DNA of 64,000 bases, taken from the NCBI RefSeq assembly GCF_000471905.2, contig NW_006496628.1, positions 1,586,597-1,650,596 of the forward strand. The letters are read 5' to 3'. Positions within the stretch are counted from its first letter, which is position 1. Every line of letters starts with the position of its first letter. Of this stretch, positions 22,940 to 33,719 are shown one piece after another. The notes beneath the pieces were generated by a model. It did no database searches and was not told the DNA's origin. It was given only the letters and a program-made list of their open reading frames with translations. The DNA comes from Amborella trichopoda (Eukaryota; Streptophyta; Magnoliopsida; Amborellales; Amborellaceae). Position numbers and translations under genes: made by a program.

Positions 22940-24390
22940 AAATTCAGAGGCCTAACACCAACCGTATCATCAGAAGCCTAGAACCATCTGTGTTTACGGA
23001 AGATTAGCATCAGTTGTGTCTCCAAAGGCCTAGTTCTGGCTGTGTCTCCAAAGGCCCAGTGTCGGGTGTATCTTCAAGAGGTCCAGCGCTGGTTGTGCAC
23101 TCAATGCTTCTCACCGGCTGTGTTTGCTAACGTTTAGCGCCGACTGTGTTTTCAAAGGACAATTGCTGCTCGGGTTCAAATCTCCCACACATGCTACAGA
23201 TTCTGCATGTGTCACCTTGAGCCCTATTATGCCGCCTGACAACTGCAGCCACGTCCTGGCTTGACACATGTCCTCACACGTGTGGATTCTATGTCATTCA
23301 CCTTTCCAGTGATGTCCATTCACCTTCCCCGTAACCATCACCACTAGCGATGGTCCGTCTCCTCACGACCCTTTGGGTCCTCTTCAGAAACACCCTTCCA
23401 CTGCTGGAAACCCTCTACAACCTTTCTCTAACCCATTGGGAATCCTTCACCTCTTCTGCGCACCCGTCGAAAAACTGCCAAAAACCAGGGGAAGACCCTG
23501 AGCAGCCCTTTGCTGCACCTTCTTTCCTTCTCTAGAACCCTCAATATCACAGCCGAAGTTCCTTGTTTCCCCGATGAACTCCCTCGTCCTACTGCAAACT
23601 CCTGCAACTCAAGAAAAACACGATCTTCCCCGCAGGCGTTCTTTTTCTCAATCGAAACCTGTCCCCGCTTACCGGCAAACTTCTGCTAATCTTGCCGAAA
23701 TCCCTTGTTTTCTCACTGAAGCTCTCACTTGAAAACCTCACCCTCACTGTTAAAAGCAATTTTTACCTTAAGTCTTTTTATCTTTCGTGAAATAGTGAAA
23801 ATGGGGGTTACCCCCTTTATATAGTCACATTCCTTGAAGAATCCCCCACAATCCAAGAATACCAATCACGTCCTTGAAGGCCAAACAACGGTGGGTTGGA
23901 TCGGGTCGAAATCTGACCCGAGACCCAAATAAAAATCTACTATTGACCATGAAATTTCAAGAACAAGATCGGGTTGGGCTTGGGCTGGAGGCCTGAACAC
24001 CAGCCCGCACCCAGTGCCGGTTGTGTTCTCAACCACTCAGCGCTAGCTGTCTTCTCAACCACTCAGTGCCGGCTGTGTTTTCAACTACCCAATGTCGGCT
24101 GTGTATTCAACCACCCAATGCTGGCTGTGTTTTCAACTACTCAGCGCCAACTGAGTGATCAAGAAGTAATGATGGTCGTCCTCAGTGTCAGCTATGTTCT
24201 TAACTACCCAGTACCGACTGAGTGTTCAAGAAGTAACGTTGGCCGACATCAGCGTTGGCTGTGAAGTAATGTTGGCTTAACTCAGTGCCAGCTGCGTTTT
24301 AAAAGACTCAGCGTCGCCTGAGTGCTCAAGAAATAGTGTTGGCAATACCCAATGTCGGCTGTGTTCTTAAGGGTTCACTTTCGCGCATGT
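22940..24390. repeat. Minisatellite CAGCGC-CGGCTGTGTT, two clusters
   Basis: About 22940-23170 and 23995-24390 hold many degenerate copies (roughly 35-40 bp) of CAGTGCCGGCTGTGTT(T/C)TCAA(C/A)CA. The intervening sequence contains the antisense TATA region. The repeats belong to the 3' non-coding part of element 2. Confidence 0.75.
23815..23823 (-). promoter_or_regulatory. TATA box of the antisense gene in element 2
   Basis: On the minus strand this reads TATATAAAG, about 1 kb upstream of the antisense coding-looking region. It parallels TATA boxes placed ahead of the antisense ORFs in elements 1 and 3. Confidence 0.4.
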
Positions 24391-24439
24391 TCATTGCCAC
24401 ACGCTCCATGCTAAAGCTGTGTGTGTCCTACTACTTTTA

Positions 24440-25270
24440 TCTCCAATGGCGTTGCACCCTGATCGTGACCTATTATCCCCAGTAGAGTGGTACCTAGGTC
24501 GTTCCATCCAGGCCATGACTTCTCATCCCCAGTAGGATTCACACTCATGTTGTAGTCCCTTATCCCCAAAGGAGTCAGGGTCATTCTTATCACTGTAACC
24601 CCCAGTGGGTCTCTTTCACACCTAACTGTCCTATCCTTAAGGAGTTGAGTCATCTTCAATGAATTTGTTCTCAATTGAGTATTATTTTTCACCTCTAAGG
24701 GAGACATACTTGTCCTCTAATCCCCAATGAAGTCAGCCTTCCCATCTGAACCCCCTGCCGGTCTTGACCATTTTATCGACAGGGAGTCAAATTACTGTCT
24801 ACAAGACCTATCCACCATGCAACTTCATTTACATGGCGTCCCCTGCTGCACGTCCTTAAATTGCACAGCCTTCGTCTAGGTGCATCACCCTAAACTGCAT
24901 GGTCCAAACTACATGACCTTAAACTAGAGAGGAGATCTAGTTGCACGACCTTAAACTGCATGGTCTTAGCTGCAAGACTTTAAACTGGATAGCCTTGGTC
25001 CAAACTATATGATCCTAAACCATTGTCTATGTCTTAGCACCACGGTCCAAACTATATGTCCTTAAACTATAGTCTATGTCACCATGGTCCGAACGATATG
25101 ACCTTAAACTATAACAGAGGTCTAGTTGCACGACCTTAAAATTCCATGGTCCAAGCTACATGACTAAACTGCAAAACCACGGTCCAAGCAATATGACCGT
25201 AAACTATAGTGCAGGTTCTAGCCGCATGGCGTTAAACCGCTCAGCACAGGTCCAGCAGGTATGACCTTAA
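24440..25270. repeat. Two further minisatellites of element 2
   Basis: 24440-24790 repeats a unit near 45-50 bp with (A/C)TCCCCAGTGGAGT and AGGGTCATTCT. 24830-25270, with remnants at 25600-25700, repeats GCATGGTCC(A/T)A(A/G)CTACATGACCTTAAACT. The second array matches, inverted, the repeats at 40540-40790 in element 3. Confidence 0.75.
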
Positions 25271-26229
25271 ACTCACCCCCACAACGTGCGCACATGCCCT
25301 TTACATGCATCTTCACACATGTCTTCCCTAACCGACCCACTCATGTGTGCACACCACCTTCGTTACCTCCCCAATAAGCCCATTTACTTCATCACCTTTC
25401 ATTATTTCCCAGTGAGTTTTACCCATGCTCACAAAATGACGAACCATCCCGCCATCCATACTCATTGTAAGTTAGTGGGTACCACGTTTCACCCACCTTT
25501 CATACATCATCCATCTTTCATAGGTAGCTTCGTTCCATCTCCCCAAAGTGAGTCAAAACCACCACCATACTCACTCCATGGCCTCCACAGACTACCATTC
25601 ATCACCACCATGGTCCAGCTGTATGACCTTAAACTTTAGTGCACGGCCTGGCCGCATGATGTTAAAAAGGCTTTGTACAGGTCCCGACGACATGACCCTA
25701 AACGTGCCTTCACAAAAAAAAAATAATGGGCATGGTGTATACCTGAACAAGAGAACGACGTGAGTAAAAATGACAGACGGGCATGGTCATGAAACCATGA
25801 GAAAAAGAGTTCCGTGAAAATAAAAACCAAGGCACGGTGAAAACCCCAAAAGGGTACTATAAGTAAAACTGGAAAAATAGGGTGGACATGGCCGAAAGGT
25901 CACGGGTAAAAGAGCCCTAAATAAAGAAAGTTGGTGAAAACTGTCTCTATGGCATCGCTTCCCAAGTCCAGGTGAAAACCTGTAAAAGGCGTTGAGACGA
26001 ATAAACAGGTTGATGCAGCACTCACGTCAATAGGCGGCTTTAGCCCACACTCAAAGAGAAAGATCCCTGGTGTCACAATACTGAGACTCAAAAATATGAG
26101 CTTCAATGAAAAGATTCTAACGGCCTGAGTTCACTCGCAAAAGGACTTGATGAGCTGACGATTCGCCAAAAAAGCCAGGCAAGTCTCATGAAGAAGAGCA
26201 TCATTCCCAGCAGACCACTAAACGCACTC
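25271..26229. other. 3' non-coding region of element 2
   Basis: Contains repeated GGTGAAAACC(C/T)...GTAAAA motifs (25720-25980) that match, inverted, 36980-37200 in element 3. No coding is recognised. Confidence 0.4.
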
Positions 26230-26640
26230 CAAGATGTCAGAGACGCCCTAAGAAGGCTAAGTCAGCCTTGACTTTGAACCTGTTACGCGAAACTGCTAAC
26301 AGTGGGTAGGGGTTATACTCAAAGCCGGTCACCTCGATAAATTGAGGTACCTTGCCTGCCAAGGAATATCTGGTGCACAACATAGACGAACGCCGACAAA
26401 AAGCCCTTCAGCAGACCATCAAGAACAAACAAACAAGGAAGTCATTCTGAAAAACTAAAGACGCCCCAAGAAAGCTAAGTCAACCATGACATTGTACCCG
26501 TTAGGTGAAACTCCTAACAATGGGTAGGGGTTACACCCAAAGCTGGTCGCCTCGATAAACTGAGGTACCCTGCCTGCCAAGCAATATCTGGTGCACAATG
26601 CTGACGAACGCCAACCAAAGTCTCTTTAATTGTCTATGCA
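26230..26640. repeat. Tandem duplication, about 219 bp
   Basis: Two head-to-tail copies share AGACGCCC(T/C)AAGAA(G/A)GCTAAG, CTAACA(G/A)TGGGTAGGGGTTA and TACC(T/C)TGCCTGCCAAG(G/C)AATATCTGGTGCACAA. The copies differ at about one base in ten by eye. Confidence 0.85.
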
Positions 26641-27009
26641 AAACAAAGAAACCCCGACCAAATGGGAAAAATGCCCTTCAACACGATACTCGACTGCAAG
26701 ATAGGCTTGACTCTGACTAACGAGATCCGTACAAAATCCTCAGCTTCAGAATCACAATTAGTCCCTTGAGGGTGAGGCCTTTAATAGGATCCCTACAAAA
26801 AGTCTCTTCACCCCCCTAAAGTCTCCACGGATGGACTTGTATATTGCATCCAAACGTTTGACCATCCTAGTTGCAGCATTGTGTGAATCTCCTTGGCGTT
26901 CACGTGGTCTTGTGGCTAGGAAGAAAAAAGTAATAAAGCGGAAGGAAATTTTCTGAATGTCTTCTTTCTCGCTTCTCTCGAAGCACAACATTCGGTGAGA
27001 CAAGTTGTG
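26641..27009. other. Unassigned spacer
   Basis: A short region between the last repeats of element 2 and the rearranged CT-rich copy. It may include the end of element 2. The minus strand has an open stretch (26758-27018), but nothing in it was recognised. Confidence 0.3.
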
Positions 27010-27031
27010 TGAAGACATTTTTCATCACCTT

Positions 27032-27303
27032 CCAGAAACAAGAGAATACAGGTCAGGGGAGGTGATTACAACTCAGTTCTACGACTGATGGGCTTTCTTC
27101 GTGATCTAAGAGGGCGCCCACGTGAGCCAGCCCAAGTAAGTCCCGAACCCACCTTAAATTCCTCTCTCATCGGTTGGTACACCTGCCCTTAGTTTTTAGC
27201 AAGGTTCACGAGAGAGTGATCTCAAGTCCCAAGTTCCCTTGAAACCTGAGATACATGGCGCTAGATCATTTAGATCAGGAGGGCGAGATCGAGGCACCTA
27301 ACC
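27032..27303 (+). repeat. CT-rich family block P2 (copy B)
   Basis: Same landmarks as 3490-3774 and 33262-33553, ending at CTAACCA, where it joins the inverted purine tract. Its orientation is opposite to the rest of copy B. Confidence 0.65.
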
Positions 27304-28886
27304 AGGAGAAAAGAGAAGGAATAGAGAAGAAAAGAAAGAGAAGAGATAGAAGAGAAAGGAGAGAGAGAAGAAAAGACATAGAAAAGTAAAGAGAAGAGAG
27401 GAATGTAAAGAGAAAGAAGAGGAAAGAGAAAAGGGAGAGAAGGGAGAAGAAAGAAAGAAAGGAGAGACAGAAGGAAGGGGGAGAGAGAAGAAGTGAGTGA
27501 GAGAAGAGAAGGGAGAGAAGAAAGGTGAGAGAAGAAGAAGAGAGAAAAAGGAGAGAGAAAGAACATGGGTGGCGATGGGGTCTGCCACCCATGATAGAGG
27601 AAAGAGGAGAGAGAAAGAACATGGATGACGATGGATTCTACCGTCCATGATAGAGGAAAGAGGAGTTGTCCATGACAGAGAAAATAGGAGAGAGAAAGGA
27701 CATGGACGGTGATGGGCCTCTGCCGTCCATATCAAGAGAGAGAGACAGGAACAAGAGGGGGAAAGACATGCGCGGCGCCAAGCATCGCCGCTCGTGTCGT
27801 AAGGGACTCAGACACGACCTGACTACCCGCCACTTGGGAAAGGGCTCGGTTCAGTGTCCTTGTCAAAGAATGAGGAAAGGAATGTTATGCACGGCGATAA
27901 GCATCTCCGTGCACAACATAAGGAAGGGGAAACTTGGACAGAGGCCCGGCCCACCACTCGGGTTAAGGCTCAGCTCACTGTGCATGTCTCCAGATAATAA
28001 GGGAAGAATGAGAATGTCATCCTCTGTGATGGGTATCTCCATGCATGACATGAGAGGAGAGAGAAAAGAAATAACAGGGTCAGAGAAAGAAAGACAGAGA
28101 GGAAAAATGAGGGTTTAAGGAAGAGAAAGAAGAAAGGAAAGTAGAGAGCGAATGAAAATGAACAGTGAGAGACAAAAAGAAAGAAGAGAGAAAAATAAAG
28201 TGAGGAGAAAGGATAAGAAAGAATCAGAAGAGAAAGAAGGAAAGAGAAGGAAAGATATTGGGAAAGAGACCGAGGAGAAAGAAGGAAAGAGAGGGAAGGA
28301 AACACGCACAACACTACCACTGAGAGAGGAAACAAAATAAAAAGAGAAGTTCATGCATGGCACTATCATTGCCATGCACGGTTAGATAGGGAGAAGCAGA
28401 GAGAAAGATTGAGTAGAGAGAAAATAAATAAAGAAAGAGAAGAGAAAGAGGGAGAAGAGGGTGAAGGAAACATGCACGGCACTGCCACCGCCATGTGTGG
28501 TACAGAGAGAAAACAAAATAGAGAGAGAAATTCATGCATGGCATTGCCATCACCATGAACGTTCAGTCAGAGAGAGGCAGAGAGAAAGATAGAGTAGAGA
28601 GAGAATAAATAAATAAAGAGGAGAAGAAGGAGAAGAAGAAAGGGAAGAGAGAAAGAAAAGGAAGATAGCGGCATGCCAACTCGGCCACAGCCGTGCATGT
28701 TCTCAGAGAAGAAGAGAGAGAAGCAAAGAAAGAAAGAAAAGAAAGAAAAGAGAGAGAAAGAAGGAGAGTGAAACCGAAGAAGAAAGAGAGAGAGAAAAGC
28801 AGGAGAGAGAAGAAAGGAAAAGAGAGAATTACCTTTAGGGAAGAGGGGGGCCAGCTTAATTCTTCTCTCTCCTCTCTCTCCAAGAT
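27304..28886 (-). repeat. Purine tract with hairpin units (copy B)
   Basis: GA-rich on the plus strand (CT-rich on the minus). Hairpin units sit at 27564-27593 (arms CATGGGTGGC and GCCACCCATG, perfect), about 27618-27650, about 27700-27732, 27888-27913 (TGCACGG and CCGTGCA), and about 28350-28700 (CATGCATGGC and GCCATGCACG types). Arms differ from copy C but stay paired. Confidence 0.75.
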
Positions 28887-30312
28887 GTGCCTATCCAACT
28901 CAATGTAAAAACTCAAACTTTTATTGATGAATTGAAAGTATGAGGGGTCCCTTTACAATTAGGTTTAGCATATATTTATAGACTTGGGCCCAAACATGAG
29001 TGGATGCCCAAAAAGTATCCCAATTGATGATAATTGCAATTTATTTTGAATTAAAAGAAATTCTAAAAATAGATGCAAAATGACTGTTTTGCCCTTGTTT
29101 AAGAATACATGGAATTTCAAAACAGTCCCTGCTGATGCCCTAGAACGTATGTGATCTTCCATGGATGATTCGGGTTGCTCTAGTGCCCGTTCAAAAAAAA
29201 GATGATTGCTTTTTTGTAGGGCTTGTCATGGCAATCGATTTGATACCAACTACGAGCCATGAATCATGTTTTTAAGCTACGATCATGCGACTTGAAATTG
29301 GTGTGAATCTCAAAAACTTTGGATTGATAGTGTGCTCATATCTTGATTTTTCTTTGTGATTTCCTTGTTGTATTGAATTTAGCATGATGTCACGATCACG
29401 TGGCAATAAACACAACTCGATTTTGTGCCTAGACAAAGATTTTGAGCCCGGACAAAGATTTTGCAATCTTGGGTTTTTTACCAGAATCTGAATTCAGACA
29501 GTCGAAATTTACAACAAATTTATCCACTTCGCGTGTCAAATCCGACAATTCATTACATATGGGGTTCAAACCAATGGTAGCCCTGGACTTTACGCATGCG
29601 ATGGAACTGGTCTCGTGTCAATCTGATGAGCGACCGCCGTGAAATGGCCGCCCGAGCGTGACGTGATGCTGCTGAATTTCTTGCAACTTCCTTCACGAAT
29701 CATCAACCTCTCTCTAGATTTTATTCCTTCTTAAGCATCATAATGCGTTGTTCCATATATCAAAATGCTCGTCTTGACGAGACGAACTCGCTCACAAAAT
29801 TTGAGCGTGATCTGACTCAGGATGAGTGAGATATGGCTGTCAAAAATCATTGTCCGAGATCGTAAAAATAGTCACTTTTAATGATGATTTGGTGCAGGGA
29901 GGGCGCACGGGAATAGTGTGCGGCCTACCCCTTTTTAGTCTTTTACCCACAACTTTGTCCTGGAATGCCCGGTTAAGCCGAAACTCGACCCATGAAGGTT
30001 TTCGACCATGCAGGATCCAATAGGGGTGGTCCCACAGCAGTTTGACACACCGAAAATAGATTTCCAGTTACCAGATCCATTTTGGAGTGCTCGATACTGA
30101 TTTTTTTGAAATTGGTTCTTTATCTGCCCTGCCGTCGACATGTCGGATTGTGACGAAACTTGACAGGTGGCCTTTTGAAGTCCTTGTGAACATTTCCACT
30201 TATTCTAAGAAAATTTTGAGGCTATCATGAATTCTACTGTAATTCAAGCTTTATTGACTAGCTTCTCTATTTATTCTGCATTGGGGAACCAAGGTGATGA
30301 AAAATGTCTTCA
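28887..30312 (-). repeat. LTR-like block P1 (copy B)
   Basis: The minus strand runs from TGAAGACA (30312) to GGCACA (28887) and matches 418-1806. It includes TATA-like TCTATAAATATATG (about 28980) and an AATAAAAG signal (about 28925). Confidence 0.55.
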
Positions 30313-31187
30313 AATAGAGACTAGTGATTGATGCCTTACAAGGTAAGTGCTTATCGATCCCCCAATACGCGCTGGGGGCTGTGTGCGTGAGTATGAGGGT
30401 ATGGGAAGTGGGTTTCCCCACTTGTCATTACCCTCCCTCTTGTGACATGATAGAGGTCCTAAGAAATGGGATTGGCTTAGCCTAATGGATAGGGCCTCTA
30501 CTGCAGGAGTAGGCGAGCTAAGGAGTGAGTGGGTAATGATTGAATTGTGAATGTGAATACCTATAATTGCAATGTTTGAATAATAGCTGCTTTCTAGATA
30601 TAATGTCTACAATTGATGCACTAATCTGATTATCAATGTACATGACTACTGCATTGCACCCTTGTATAAATGAATAAGTCATTTATTACACATGAATAGA
30701 CTTATTACCGATGCATATCACTAGATCTTCTTATTGGGCTTTAGAGCTCATTCCCCTATTCTTCCCCTCCTTGTAGACTAAGGGCGACAAGTCTAGAGCT
30801 GAGAGCATAGGTTGCAGCTGAGGGTCGAATCCAGTCACTTTTGAAGAGAAGTTTAGACCTTACAGGTGGTCGGGCTCTCAGCTCTGATTTGTAATTGTTT
30901 ATTTTGAATTATGTATTTTGGGCCCTAGAGCCTCAGACTCCATTGTAATAATTTTGGGAGAAATATTATGTATTATCTCTTGGATTAATGGGTATGCTTA
31001 GTTTTTTTTTTATTCTTCTATGATTGGAATTATTAATGTAGTTACCTTCCATGGTTTGCTTGATTTTTTAGTTAAAGGCATGGAGTTCATTCTGACTTGA
31101 GTGATTGACGTAACATTGGGATCACGAACCCACGCATAGTCGTCGTCCGTCGCATACTGTTAGGCGGTCGGGGGCAGGGTTGTGACA
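30313..31187 (+). repeat. Left LTR fragment of copy C
   Basis: Matches the last 880 bp or so of 33730-36679: ATGCCTTACAAGGTAAGTNC, TTTCCCCACTTGTCATT, GATAGAGGTCCTAAG, GTTGTGACA at the end. Its upstream part is missing where copy B begins. Confidence 0.75.
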
Positions 31188-32889
31188 TTCACATTGAAAT
31201 TGTGAGCACGCTTTTGAGAGAGAAAGAGATAGAGGAGAGAGAAGACAAAGTGTGGTAACCTTCGATGAAGGAACTTTCTCTCTCCTCATCTCTTCTTTCT
31301 CTTTCTCTCCTCCTCTCTTCGCTATCTTTCTCTCTCCTCCTCTCTTCTCTCTCTTCCACTTCTTTCTTTCTCTCTCCTCTTTTTCTTCTCTCTATCTTTC
31401 TTTCTCTTTGATCTTTCCTTTCTCTCTTCTCTCAAGTCATGCATGGTAGCGTCCATCGCCGAGCATGACATCGTCTTTCTTCTCTTAATCTCCTAGAACA
31501 TACACAGTGAGTCGGGCCTTAACCCGAGTGGTGGGTCGGGCCTCTGTCCAAGTTCCCCTGTCTCCATGTCGTGTACGACGATGCTCATCACCGTGCATGA
31601 CATTTCTCCCTCTGTTCTTTGACAAAGACATTGAACCAGGCCCTTTCTCAAAGTGGCGGATATGGTCGGGTTGTGTTTCAGTCCCTTCTGATACGCACGA
31701 TGATGCCTATCGTCGTGCATGTCTTCTCTTTTCTCTCCCTTGTATCTTTCCCTCTATCATGGACGGTGGAACCCCATCCCTGTTCATATTTTCTTCTCCT
31801 TTCTCCTCCCTCTATCATGGACGGTGGAACCCCATCATCGTCCATGTTTTCGCTCTTATATTTCTCTCCTCTATCATAGATGGTGAAACCCCATCACCGT
31901 CCATATTTTCTCTCTCCTATTCTTTTCCTCTATCATGGATGGTTGAAGCCCATCACCGTCCATGTTTTCTTTTCCTTTCTCTCTCTTCTGTCATGGATAG
32001 CAGAACCCCATCACCTTCAACATTTTCTCTCCTTTCTCTCTCCTCTCTCATTGATGATGGAACCCCATCGCCGTCCAAGTTTTCTCTCTCCTGTCTCTTT
32101 CCCTCTATTATGGACAGCGGAACCCCATCGTTGTCCATGTTTTCTTCTCCTTTCTCTCTCCTCTATCATGGACGGTGGAACCCTATCGTCGTCCATGTTT
32201 TCTTCTCCTTTCTATCTCCTCTATCATGAATGATGGAACCTCATTGCCATTCATGTTTTTCTTCTCCTTTCTTTCTCCTCTATCATGGATGGTGGAACCT
32301 CATTATCGTTCATATTTTCTCTCTTCTTTATCATAGACGGTGGAACCCCATCATCGCTTATGCTTTCTTTTCTCTTCTCACTCTCTGTCACGGACGGTAG
32401 AACCTCATCGTCGTCTATGCTCTTATCTTTCTTCTCTCTCCCCTGTCATGGATGGCAGAACCACATCGCCATCCATGCCTCCCTCTCTTTCTCTCGTCTT
32501 TTTCTCTCTCTTCCTACTCTCTTTTCTTTCTTCGCTCTCCTTTCTCTTCTTTCCTCTTCTTTTCTTCTTTCCTCTCTCATCTCTCGTTTCTTCTCTTCCT
32601 CTCTTCTTCCTCTCTCTTTACCTTTCTTCTACCCTCTTCTTCTCTTCTCTCTTTTTCTTCTCTTTTCTCTTCTCTTCTATTCCCTTCTCCTCTTCGTTTT
32701 CTCTCTCTTATGTCTTCTCTCTCAATATCTTATCTTTGCCTCTCTCTTCTCTTCTTTGTTTTCTTCTTTCTCTTTCTGTCTTCTCTCTTAATCTCTCATC
32801 TTCTTTCTCCTCTCTTTTCTTCTTCTTATCTCTTTTTCCATTGTCTCTTCTCCCTCTCTTTTCTCTCTTCTTTCTTCTTCCTCTCTCTT
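31188..32889 (+). repeat. Hairpin array in polypyrimidine DNA (copy C)
   Basis: After a GA-rich start (31200-31250), about 31430-32480 contains some fifteen hairpin units of 55-75 bp. Arms are CATGGACGGTG-like and CACCGTCCATG-like around an AACCCCATC loop, separated by CT spacers. Perfect or near-perfect examples are 31816-31846 and 32447-32477 (CATGGATGGC and GCCATCCATG). Pure CT sequence follows to 32889. Long Ser/Phe/Leu reading frames are composition artefacts. Confidence 0.8.
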
Positions 32890-33130
32890 TTGACCAAGGG
32901 AGACTAAGATTAGCACTGTCATGGTAGTCCCATCGTCAAGCAGTATTGCCGTCGTGCTGGTCAGAGTTACTGTACCCGTCTTACTGCCACGATAGGCTAG
33001 ACATTGTGTCAGGATGGTTGGTGATGGTCTTGTAGTCAAGTAATATTGTCGCCGTGCCGATCTAAGTTACTTTGCCCGTATTTCTACCATGCCAAGTCAA
33101 TCACCATACTGGTCTAGCTATTGTGTCAGT
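32890..33130 (+). repeat. CT-rich family block P3 (copy C)
   Basis: Matches 3108-3350, from TGACCAAGGGAGACTAAG to CTAGCTATTGTGTCAGTC. Non-coding. Confidence 0.6.
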
Positions 33131-33261
33131 CTAGTCACCTAGTCAAATTTCTCCTTCTTCTCTTCTCTTCCATCTATTCTATTTCCCCCTTCTCCTCTTA
33201 TCACCCCCATGTTCACCTCATTCCTTCCCTTTCTTCCTTCAAATGTGCAAACCTGTGTGAA

Positions 33262-33553
33262 GAAACAAGAGAGTATAAGTCAAGGGAGGTGCTTTCAAAC
33301 CAGCTGAAGAAATGGGGGGCTTTCCATCGTGATCTAAGAGGGCACCCATGCGAGTCAGCCCGAGTGAGTAACAGACCCAGGCGAGGTGTGTCCCGCCTCA
33401 CATTAAATTCCTCTCTCATCAATTGGTATACCTACCCTTGTTTCTCAACAAAGTTCCCGAGAGAGCGGTCTCAAGTCCTGGGTTCTCCTTGAAACCCGAG
33501 AAATGTGCCACCTAATCATCCTGACCCGGAGGGCGAGATCGAGGCATCTAACC
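33262..33553 (+). repeat. CT-rich family block P2 (copy C)
   Basis: Same landmarks as the other two P2 copies, plus an extra short segment near 33375-33395. It is followed by a chromovirus-like pol tail and the polypurine tract rather than by CT sequence. Confidence 0.65.
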
Positions 33554-33719
33554 AAGGAGAGTACAGGTTTTTCACAGCAAAGAAATCCCCCTGGTCCGGG
33601 TACAATGGCAATATCATTCAAGAGAAGAATCAATATGGGAACGAGAGGATGAAATCCTGGAGAAGTACCCCCACCATTTTTATTAATGACGGTATGATTT
33701 TGAGGACAAAATCCTTTTT

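Larger units (their letters stand above)
16740..26940 (+). mobile_element. Tat-lineage Ty3/gypsy retroelement fossil (element 2)
   Basis: Plus-strand fossil with a PBS-like start (TTGGCAACTCCATTCGGGAC at 16741), gag-like (about 18550-18900) and protease-like (20376-20900) regions. An antisense extra ORF (22806-21041) and a long repeat-rich 3' region (22930-26650) follow. No LTR was recognised at either end; the left end abuts the LTR of element 1 directly. Protease wording matches element 3, so both belong to one clade. It is broken many times and lacks most of pol. The right limit is approximate. Confidence 0.7.
27010..30312 (-). mobile_element. Rearranged copy of the CT-rich family bounded by a 22-bp inverted repeat (copy B)
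   Basis: 27010-27031 and 30291-30312 are a perfect 22-bp inverted repeat beginning TGAAGACATTTTTCA. Inside are block P2 in plus orientation (27032-27303), then the hairpin/CT domain in minus orientation (about 27304-28886) and LTR-like block P1 in minus orientation (30312-28887). The right edge abuts an LTR fragment. No target-site duplication is seen. It may be a foldback-like rearrangement of LTR-element parts rather than a TIR transposon. Confidence 0.5.

Noticed and set aside
26758-27018. Minus-strand open frame of 86 codons
   Set aside because: No recognisable family, and it runs into the 22-bp inverted repeat at its start.
27010-30312. Reading of this segment as a classic TIR DNA transposon
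   Set aside because: There is a perfect inverted repeat, but no target-site duplication and no transposase. The interior is made of LTR-family blocks in mixed orientation.
30476-30532. tRNA-like stretch in the LTRs (TAGCCTAATGGATAGGG, then a CTACT...AGTAG stem), also at 35945-36005
   Set aside because: It resembles an A box, but no B box, T arm or proper acceptor stem follows. It is simply a conserved LTR segment.
32340-32927. Long Ser/Phe/Leu-rich open frames, also at 2454-3161, 27298-27735 and 28563-28916
   Set aside because: They arise in several frames at once from CT-repeat DNA, have no domain or start context, and follow the repeat period.
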